A DNA stretch of 64,000 nucleotides from FEB-25 sp963822175 (GTDB taxonomy: Bacteria > Chloroflexota > Anaerolineae > Anaerolineales > UBA4823): assembly GCA_963822175.1 (NCBI GenBank), contig CAWGGJ010000006.1, forward strand, positions 248,001-312,000, given 5' to 3'. Positions 27,847-34,400 of this stretch are shown piece by piece. Both the position numbers and the translations under genes were made by a program. Below the pieces are notes generated by a model. It was not told the DNA's origin and ran no database searches. It was given only the letters and a program-made list of their open reading frames with translations. Position 1 is the first letter of the stretch. Every line of letters begins with the position of its first letter.

Positions 27847-28426
27847 GGCGAGCATCTCCTTGCTGTGCCAGCCATTCATCCCTCAGCAACCCGAGGTACA
27901 ACAAATCCCATGCCTGTCCATCGCGCAGCAGTGATTTCCGCCGGCGCACTTCTTCCACAAAACCATATTTTAGGAAGAAATTAAGTGCCAATGGGTTATC
28001 CTCTCCCACGACGGCTGATATTCGATACAGGTTCAGCTCATTGAAGGCGAACCGCAAAATCAACTGCATTGCTTCGCCACCATAGCCCTTATTCCTGTCC
28101 TTTTGGTCACCGATCGCCAGCTTCAGGTTGCTTGTCCCATGTGTCCACTCAATACCATCGATTTGTACAAATCCCAGCAGGCGGTCATCCTGCCGGTCAC
28201 GGATGGTGAAGTAGAACAACCTGCGTGATTCATCCGCTTCCTTCTCAATGGCCTCATATTTTTTCTTTACCTGGGCAGCAGAGAGTGGCATGGCAGCCTG
28301 GCGGCTGAGGGCACGCTGAAGCATCAGGTCATGTGTCCAGCCTGATTCCACCTGCGGGTCCTTTTCGTGATCGATAGGTGCCAGGCGGATCAATGTACCT
28401 TCAAAGAGCTGTCTTTCAATACTCAT
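27839..28426 (-). CDS. GNAT acetyltransferase, RimJ/RimL type
   Basis: 195 aa, third member of the tandem RimJ/RimL-like set. Motif A is DRNKGYGGEAMQLILRFAF; ALNFFLKYGFVEEVRRRK follows, then DLLYLGLLRDEWLA, a tail shared by all three copies. AGGATAAGACG precedes the ATG. Its 3' end overlaps the next gene by 8 nt. Substrates may be peptides, amino acids or an aminoglycoside-like compound; nothing here decides. Confidence 0.84.
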   Translation of the reverse strand: MSIERQLFEGTLIRLAPIDHEKDPQVESGWTHDLMLQRALSRQAAMPLSAAQVKKKYEAIEKEADESRRLFYFTIRDRQDDRLLGFVQIDGIEWTHGTSNLKLAIGDQKDRNKGYGGEAMQLILRFAFNELNLYRISAVVGEDNPLALNFFLKYGFVEEVRRRKSLLRDGQAWDLLYLGLLRDEWLAQQGDARHE

Positions 28427-28473
28427 CGTCTTATCCTTTCATAAATCCATTCAATTAAACCAATTGCCTCGTT

Positions 28474-28504
28474 TGCAGGGGTACGAACGATCGTGCCCCT
28501 ACAA
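28474..28504. repeat. GC-rich imperfect palindrome
   Basis: AGGGGTACGA (28477-28486) faces TCGTGCCCCT (28491-28500) with one mismatch and a 4-nt loop, flanked by TTG and CAA that extend the symmetry. It lies in a 157-bp gap and has no T-run, so it looks like a dispersed palindromic repeat rather than a terminator. Confidence 0.5.
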
Positions 28505-28583
28505 TGAGGGGAATTATTGAGACCATTATTAGGAGCATATGCTTTTAACAGTGATTTCCTTTAATAGCTAAATTCATCATTGT

Positions 28584-29408
28584 TTATTCCTCATCCTCCG
28601 AAACCAGCTGATTGCCGGTCAGTTCCAGGAAAACATCTTCCAGGGTGGGTTCGTGCCCGTTACGTGGGATGAGCTTTTTCAACGCCACCGGGGTATCCAG
28701 TGCCACGATCCTGCCGTTATCCACAATGGCAATGCGATGGCATAGGGCTTCGGCTTCACCCATATCATGCGTGGTGAGAAGGATGGTGGTGCCATGCTGC
28801 TCGTTTAATTCCCGCACCACTGCCTGCACTTCGCGCTTGGAGCGTGGGTCCAGCCCGGTGGTGGGTTCATCCAGCAGTAAAAGCTTTGGGTGGGAGAGCA
28901 AGGCACGCGCAATGGCAACTTTCTGCTGCATCCCGCGAGACATCTCTTCCATCGGCTGCTTGATCGTCCGCTTCTCCAAACCCAACCGGGTGAGGATTTC
29001 CATCACCTTGCGCTGGGTCTCCTTGCCTTCCATCCCATACAGGCGCGCCCCGTACAGCAAGTTTTCCATCGGCGATAACTTCTTGAAGAAGCTGGCTTCC
29101 ACCGAAACCCGGTTGATCAGGCGCTGGACATCCATCGAATGGCTGACCACATCATGCCCAAAGACCGTGATCGAGCCTGCATCAGGCAACAACAGCGTGG
29201 CGATAAGGCGGATGAGCGTGGATTTACCCGAGCCGTTGGGACCAAGCACACCAAAGATCTCAGCCTCATGCACCGAGAAGGAGACGTGATCCACTGCCAC
29301 CTTGACCACCTTGCCATTCTTATTGGGTTCATCCCTGCCCATCCAGATTGGATGGGAGGCTTTTCCAAATTTTTTATATGCATCCTTTACCTGTATTGCC
29401 TCAAACAT
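28584..29408 (-). CDS. ABC transporter ATP-binding protein (ABC-2 exporter)
   Basis: About 274 aa from the ATG at 29408, with AAGGAG 6 nt upstream. Walker A GPNGSGKSTL, Q-loop region, signature MSRGMQQK, Walker B LLLLDEPTTGLD and H-loop TTHDMGEAE are all intact. The signature SRGMQQ, in place of SGGQ, is common in multidrug/polysaccharide exporters of the DrrA/NodI class. Head gene of the leftward unit; its likely membrane partner is at 25835-26662. Confidence 0.88.
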   Translation of the reverse strand: MFEAIQVKDAYKKFGKASHPIWMGRDEPNKNGKVVKVAVDHVSFSVHEAEIFGVLGPNGSGKSTLIRLIATLLLPDAGSITVFGHDVVSHSMDVQRLINRVSVEASFFKKLSPMENLLYGARLYGMEGKETQRKVMEILTRLGLEKRTIKQPMEEMSRGMQQKVAIARALLSHPKLLLLDEPTTGLDPRSKREVQAVVRELNEQHGTTILLTTHDMGEAEALCHRIAIVDNGRIVALDTPVALKKLIPRNGHEPTLEDVFLELTGNQLVSEDEE

Positions 29409-29423
29409 TTTATACTCCTTGAT

Positions 29424-29570
29424 CACTGTCATCGCGAGTGACTGGTGCTCTTCCGGTCACGAAGCGATCTTCCTTATGTCTTACGAAACCTATCCTCACT
29501 AAACGATCTCGTTCGTACTGTAATGACGAGAGAGAATTCATCGTCAGCGAGATCACCCAGTCTATCATCT
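29424..29570. repeat. Degenerate intergenic repeat-like sequence
   Basis: Contains GTCATCGCGAGTGAC, then CCGGTCACGAAGCGATCTTCC, and later CGAGATC elements. This recalls the 'TCATTGCGAG...GAAGCAATCTC' dispersed repeats of many bacterial genomes. GTGACTGG and CCGGTCAC can form a hairpin with one G-T pair. No ORF with coding character is evident. Only homology search can tell if copies exist elsewhere. Confidence 0.4.
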
Positions 29571-29584
29571 CCCACCAATAAAAA

Positions 29585-29617
29585 TACCGGTCACGGAGAG
29601 GGTCCCCGTGACCGGTA
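29585..29617 (-). terminator. Second terminator after the small ORF
   Basis: 12-bp perfect stem (TACCGGTCACGG / CCGTGACCGGTA) with a 9-nt loop, followed on the minus strand by ATTTTTATT. It lies about 25 nt after the first terminator. Confidence 0.75.
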
Positions 29618-29642
29618 CATGCAAGGCAATAACAATAAAACA

Positions 29643-29681
29643 AAACGACCACGGGGGCTGGAGCTCACCGTGGTCGTTAGA
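29643..29681 (-). terminator. Terminator of the small ORF unit
   Basis: 11-bp stem AACGACCACGG / CCGTGGTCGTT; on the minus strand it is followed by TTTGTTTTATTG, 17 nt after the small ORF stop. Confidence 0.8.
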
Positions 29682-29697
29682 AATCAATGCGTATAAC

Positions 29698-29793
29698 CTA
29701 ACGAGCGATAGGCGCGCTCCGCGAAGGCACGACGAACCCGCCGCCAGCGGCGAGTGTGTGGACTTCGTAAATTCGATTGATGAGATCGCTCAT
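29698..29793 (-). CDS. Putative 31-aa small protein
   Basis: A 32-codon frame from ATG (29791-29793) to TAG (29698-29700). The product begins MSDLINRIYEVHT, then a Gly-rich turn LAAGGG, then FVVPSRSAPIAR. AAGGCAAGG precedes the ATG by about 8 nt. A promoter-like pair lies upstream and two strong terminators lie downstream, so this is a compact independent transcription unit. No similarity is recognised. It might be a small RNA with a fortuitous frame instead. Confidence 0.45.
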   Translation of the reverse strand: MSDLINRIYEVHTLAAGGGFVVPSRSAPIAR

Positions 29794-29838
29794 CGAATGC
29801 GCCTTGCCTTTCTTTAGAGTAAGATTAACAACTTTTCG

Positions 29839-29868
29839 AGTTTACCATTAGTATTCAGAAATCGTCAA
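29839..29868 (-). promoter_or_regulatory. Promoter of the small ORF
   Basis: Minus strand: TTGACG (29863-29868), 18-nt spacer, TAAACT (29839-29844), 45 nt before the small ORF start. Confidence 0.5.
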
Positions 29869-30055
29869 GAGGGAAAAAGGGACATTTCTACTCTGTATGA
29901 CAGGGGAAAATATGTTCGGTTAAGGCTAACTTCAATCCACAACCTTTGATAAAATCTTACTCAAGAATTATTACCCATCCAACAACATGGGTATGCTTAC
30001 CAAGCTGAACCAGCAGGCAAATAATCCCTGGCTGGATTGATAAACAACCACCCTC

Positions 30056-32617
30056 TCACTTCCTCAGCTCCACCTGGTCGATCAGCTCGTTATTCCGGTT
30101 GATGAACTGGAACAATAAATAGTCATCTTTCGCTTCCACCCTGATTGCACCATATTCAGCATTATACCTAGACAGGCTGCCATCCACGATATTGACAAAG
30201 TCGTACTTTACAAAACCCCCCATCCCATTAACAAAGTAGGTTACCCCATTGATAAACAGGCGTTCATAGGTGTGGTCGTGCCCTGCCAGCACAGCATCTG
30301 CACCCCACTCACCATAAGGCCATTGTGCTGAGGCGATCGATCCGTGTAACCCCGATGAGTAAGGAGGGTAATGCAGGTAAACAATATTCCATGGTGAGGT
30401 GGAGGCTGCCAGCCCTTGTTGAAGCCAGGCTGCCTGGTTCGACGAAGCTCCCACCCCATCCGGTTCAGCTTCCCCAACACTGTTTAATGCAAACAGATGT
30501 ACCGGGCCCCAAACAAAATCATAATAACGCTCATTTCCCGGCAGCGTGAAGTAGTCCAGGTAAGGCTGACCAAGATTGGTTACTGTATCGTGGTTGCCCA
30601 GGACTGGGTAGAAGCGATTTATGCTAGCCCCATCACCGTAACTGCCCTGGTAGGGGTAGATGTAGTCATGAAAGAATTGCCCGATGGCAATATCGATGTG
30701 CTCAGCTTCACCATATGGGTAGTTATTATCGCCCAAGGTGATGATGAATTCAGGCTGCCAGCTCTTCATCAATTCAGCAACATCACGGGTTTCGGATTTA
30801 CCTCCACCATAATCACCTATCACTGCAAAGACCAAAGGTCTTGGTGTGGGGGTGTCCGTTGGAACAGGCGTCGAGGTGGAAGTTGGTATGGGTGTGAATG
30901 TGGATGTAGGTGAGGCAGTGGGTGTGGGTGTCGGTGTGAATGTGGGGGTGGGCGTGAAAGTGAAAGTGGGTGTGGGTGTGGGTGATGAAGTAAACGTAGG
31001 AGTTGGAGTGGGGGTGCTGACGTCTGGAGAGTAGAGCCAGGAATTATAGATATTATCCAGGGGTGTGCTGGTAGCTGCCTGGAAGGCTACCAGCAATTCT
31101 TCCACGGTTGCAATACTGAACCAATGTGAGCCAAAATAGAATTGCAATGCTTTTAAGAAAGCCTCGTCACCAATGGTCTTTCGCAGGTCCTCATAGAACA
31201 ATCCACCCTTGGCATACACCACCGGGCTGTAAGATTCAATCCGGTCACTCTCCTTGAAATAGAGCATTGGTTCGGTTACCGGTGCATCCCAGCCTTTTTG
31301 GGTATTTTGGGAGTACTTATCCTGATAATATGCAAGTGCTTGCTGTTTGGCAGCCTCCCCACCCACCTGCTCCCAGTACATAATGGATGAATAAGTCGCC
31401 AATGCTTCATCCATCCATGGATCGCGCAGGGTATCATTCCCGACCATGTTATACCACCACTGATGAGCCACCTCATGTGCCACGGTGGAATTGAGATCCG
31501 GTGCTGCCAGGTCATCGTACAACCGTGCAGCGATCAAACCCAAACCCGGGTACTCAACCCCGCTGGGTTTATTGAGTGGTGCTTCGACGATATCATATTC
31601 AGTGTAGGGATAAGGACCGATCATTGAGCTATAGATTTCCAGGGAGCGAACCGCCGTTGCCAGTGCCTGAGCACCACCTTCGATATGTTCGGGCAGGTAG
31701 TACGAATTGACTGTAGTTCCACCTAGCTGTTGACTGGCGACCTGGTAGATCGGGCTGGTGATGACAAAAAAATCTCTGGCAGGTCCACTGATGAACCGGT
31801 GCATCAGTTTTCCATCCACGATCTGCTGGCTCACACCGACACCACTGCTGACGACGGTCAAACCCGCATCGGCAAGGACTTCGACGGTGTACAAGGCTGC
31901 ATCGCTGTAAACTGAATCCCCAAAAGGATACACCGGGTCCAGCCACCACCCCCCCGATTTGTAAACCGCCAGCATGGGATAAAAATTTGCCAGGGCCAGC
32001 ACCTCCTTGGAATAGTTATAGATGCCATAACCAGTTTTTGTCTCGCCATCCCCAAAATCCGTTGGGATGGTACCCGCGCTTTCAAAGTCGACCTGGACCT
32101 GCGCACCGGGTTGGAGCGGAGTTGTCAGCAGCACCTCCACGATGGAATCCTGCACGCTCATCCTAGTATCAGCTTGCTGCCCATTTACAACGGCTGGATT
32201 AATGACGATCCTTCCATCTCCATAACTCTGCCCAAGATTGGGATAAAGGCGGAAGAACAGGCTGTTCAGGCTGACATTTTCGGTATTCGTGTAATCGATG
32301 CGTGTAAATCCCTTGAATGAACGTCGGGCATAATCGATATCCAGGCGGATCGTGTAGCGGGTGAGATTTGCTGGGATGGGTGGCATGTGTGGCAGTAACG
32401 CAGCAGATTGATCTGCAGGCTCAGGGGATGCCGAGGGGTTGACAACGGTTGGATAAGAAGTGGCAATATCTGCTGTTGGTTGGTTTCGCTGCTGAGGGGA
32501 GAGACTGCAGCCCTGTGCCAGGAGCAAAATCAGCAGGAGGAGCGTAAGCCAAGCATGCCCTGGATCTATGGGATATCCCCTCGATAATATTCCCCTCCAC
32601 CAGGCGAGGAATTTCAT
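30056..32617 (-). CDS. Lipoprotein: M1 peptidase fused to metallophosphatase
   Basis: 853 aa. Lipoprotein signal with lipobox LAQGC (Cys about 37). The M1-type gluzincin domain (about 75-525) has zinc site H381-E-V-A-H385, 18 residues to the third ligand E404 (WMDEALATY), and an M1-like N-terminal beta domain. A Thr/Pro repeat linker (about 530-590) leads to a calcineurin-like phosphoesterase (about 592-853) with GDYGGG, LGDNNYP, LGNHDT and AGHDHTYE metal-ligand motifs. So one exported chain would be an aminopeptidase and a phosphatase. The expected GAMEN-type substrate motif is not clear. Start overlaps the stop of the sugar dehydrogenase gene (ATGA). Confidence 0.85.
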   Translation of the reverse strand: MKFLAWWRGILSRGYPIDPGHAWLTLLLLILLLAQGCSLSPQQRNQPTADIATSYPTVVNPSASPEPADQSAALLPHMPPIPANLTRYTIRLDIDYARRSFKGFTRIDYTNTENVSLNSLFFRLYPNLGQSYGDGRIVINPAVVNGQQADTRMSVQDSIVEVLLTTPLQPGAQVQVDFESAGTIPTDFGDGETKTGYGIYNYSKEVLALANFYPMLAVYKSGGWWLDPVYPFGDSVYSDAALYTVEVLADAGLTVVSSGVGVSQQIVDGKLMHRFISGPARDFFVITSPIYQVASQQLGGTTVNSYYLPEHIEGGAQALATAVRSLEIYSSMIGPYPYTEYDIVEAPLNKPSGVEYPGLGLIAARLYDDLAAPDLNSTVAHEVAHQWWYNMVGNDTLRDPWMDEALATYSSIMYWEQVGGEAAKQQALAYYQDKYSQNTQKGWDAPVTEPMLYFKESDRIESYSPVVYAKGGLFYEDLRKTIGDEAFLKALQFYFGSHWFSIATVEELLVAFQAATSTPLDNIYNSWLYSPDVSTPTPTPTFTSSPTPTPTFTFTPTPTFTPTPTPTASPTSTFTPIPTSTSTPVPTDTPTPRPLVFAVIGDYGGGKSETRDVAELMKSWQPEFIITLGDNNYPYGEAEHIDIAIGQFFHDYIYPYQGSYGDGASINRFYPVLGNHDTVTNLGQPYLDYFTLPGNERYYDFVWGPVHLFALNSVGEAEPDGVGASSNQAAWLQQGLAASTSPWNIVYLHYPPYSSGLHGSIASAQWPYGEWGADAVLAGHDHTYERLFINGVTYFVNGMGGFVKYDFVNIVDGSLSRYNAEYGAIRVEAKDDYLLFQFINRNNELIDQVELRK

Positions 32618-33927
32618 CGTAGGATCAGGATGCTCCCGCGGTAATCCACTAGGTAAATTTCCCCGTTCTCATCTACCCCAAAAGAGGAGATATTCGTGCC
32701 AGTCTCAAACATCAAAGTGTTTTGCCAGGCATCATCTGGCAGGTGCAACAACCCCCATACCCGCCCCGAGCTGAAATCACCATAAAGGTATACCCCCAAC
32801 CAGGCTGGCAGGTCTTTTCCACGGTATACATAGCCTCCGGTGACAGAGTTACCTACGTCATGACTGTACTCAGCCACGGGCATGATGAACTCTGCATCCA
32901 ATGGTGGAGAACCGCGGTATGGGTGGGTGCCTTCAAAATAATTCCATCCCAGGTTCCCACCACCGGGGCTCCCAGCTGGCAGAAAATCGATCTCCTCCCA
33001 CGCATCCTGCCCTACATCACCGATATACAGGTCGCCAGTCAGCCTGTCAAAGGAGAAGCGCCAGGGATTGCGTACACCCTGCAACCAGACCTCCCATAAC
33101 CCTCCACCATTCACATAAGGATTTTCCGGGGGGATGGCATATGGCTCAGCTATATCCACGTCAATCCGCAGGATCTTCCCCAAGAGGGTCTCAAGCGATT
33201 GGCCATTGCCCAATGGATCTCCGAAAGAGCCTCCATCACCCATTCCAATATACAGGTAACCGTCCGGTCCAAACTGGAGCTCACCACCGTTGTGGTTTTG
33301 AAAGGGCTGCTCGATATGAAGCATGCGCATCTCACTGCCGGGGTCAGCCTGGTTTGGGTCGAGGGGTGACACAGAAAAACGAGCAATAACCGTATACAAC
33401 TTATCGCTTACCTTTTCCGTGTAATTTACGTAAAAATAACCGTTTTCAGGAAATTTTGGGTGAAAAACCAGGCCTAATAAGCCCCGCTCACCGCAGCAAT
33501 CTACTTTTTGAGTCAGATCCAGAAAGGGGGTGGAAAGCAAGGCTCCATCCTTGAGAATACGGACCAGCCCGCCTTGCTCGATGATGAATAATCGCCCCGA
33601 GCCATCACCTGCGTTCACCAGGCCTTCTGGTTTATCCAAACCACTCACCACCTCTTGCCAGGAATACGCGGAGGGATCTGGCAGGGTGGTGACTGTGACT
33701 GGCGCCGGTGTGGCTGTTGGTGCCACCATTGTGGTGGTTATTGATTGGGTAATTTCAATGGTTGCCGTGATGGTGGGTCTGGTGATCGGAAGTGCTGTAG
33801 GCGAAGGTACACGGATAAATAAACCTTGGGTGGGTGAGGCGGTTGGTATTGGCGTTGGGGATGCAAAGATGCATCCAGCCAGTAATAAAGCAGCTGCAAG
33901 GATCAGCAATAGGGTGAAACTTTTCAT
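32614..33927 (-). CDS. PQQ-type sugar dehydrogenase lipoprotein
   Basis: 437 aa; lipoprotein signal ending in LLAGC (Cys about 19), a Thr/Pro linker, then a six-bladed beta-propeller of the glucose/sorbosone dehydrogenase family. Signatures: GLVFHPKFPENGYFYV, NHNGGELQFGPDGYLYIGMG, ILRIDVD, GVRNPWRFSFD and YVYRG. These enzymes oxidise aldoses in the periplasm with PQQ. No PQQ synthesis genes are in the window. AGGAGG lies 4 nt before the ATG; the stop overlaps the start of the peptidase-phosphatase gene. Confidence 0.88.
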   Translation of the reverse strand: MKSFTLLLILAAALLLAGCIFASPTPIPTASPTQGLFIRVPSPTALPITRPTITATIEITQSITTTMVAPTATPAPVTVTTLPDPSAYSWQEVVSGLDKPEGLVNAGDGSGRLFIIEQGGLVRILKDGALLSTPFLDLTQKVDCCGERGLLGLVFHPKFPENGYFYVNYTEKVSDKLYTVIARFSVSPLDPNQADPGSEMRMLHIEQPFQNHNGGELQFGPDGYLYIGMGDGGSFGDPLGNGQSLETLLGKILRIDVDIAEPYAIPPENPYVNGGGLWEVWLQGVRNPWRFSFDRLTGDLYIGDVGQDAWEEIDFLPAGSPGGGNLGWNYFEGTHPYRGSPPLDAEFIMPVAEYSHDVGNSVTGGYVYRGKDLPAWLGVYLYGDFSSGRVWGLLHLPDDAWQNTLMFETGTNISSFGVDENGEIYLVDYRGSILILR

Positions 33928-34307
33928 TTCACCTCCTGATCATCTCCCTCAATGATCTCCCCGTCGATCACCTCTCCGTGTGTGGTTGACTGGGATGTCT
34001 CCTGGTAGTTATCCAATACCTTGCGGGTGGCATTTAACGCGTCAAGGTGTTCCTGGACTACATTCGGTGGACACAGCTCAACAAACAGATATGTCGCCAG
34101 CCAGATAACAGCTGCGTCATCAATCGGTCCGGGAGCGATATCTGGAATCAGCAGGTAGACGACCGACCCAATGGGTAGAATTTTTAGCAGAGGATTCACC
34201 CGCGAATCACCCAGCAGGCGCAGTATCAGCTTAATACGCAGGGATAACCCCTGGACGAATCCCTCATTTTGAGGGAATGTTATTTTTCGATTGGATTTAT
34301 CAGGCAT
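33924..34307 (-). CDS. DUF1232/YkvA-like membrane protein
   Basis: 127 aa. The hydrophobic block LLKILPIGSVVYLLIPDIAPGPIDDAAVIW carries the P-D-x-I-P-x-x-D-D core that defines DUF1232, in slightly altered form. The C-terminus is acidic. GGAG precedes the ATG. Its 3' end overlaps the sugar dehydrogenase start, so all three genes form one operon. Role unknown. Confidence 0.7.
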   Translation of the reverse strand: MPDKSNRKITFPQNEGFVQGLSLRIKLILRLLGDSRVNPLLKILPIGSVVYLLIPDIAPGPIDDAAVIWLATYLFVELCPPNVVQEHLDALNATRKVLDNYQETSQSTTHGEVIDGEIIEGDDQEVK

Positions 34308-34400
34308 TTTGATCTCCGTAGGTATATCCTAACTGTATACGCAACAACGATAAATAGGTTGTCTATTATAGTATATCCATCGAGGAATGAATTGAACCGG

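Noticed and set aside
30880..31010. Tandem GT-rich repeat, possible CRISPR-like array
   Set aside because: Units are short and irregular, inside a coding frame, with no spacers. No CRISPR array or cas gene was found.
30846..31034. Val/Gly repeat frame on the plus strand
   Set aside because: It is the reverse of the Thr/Pro-rich linker of the peptidase-phosphatase fusion.
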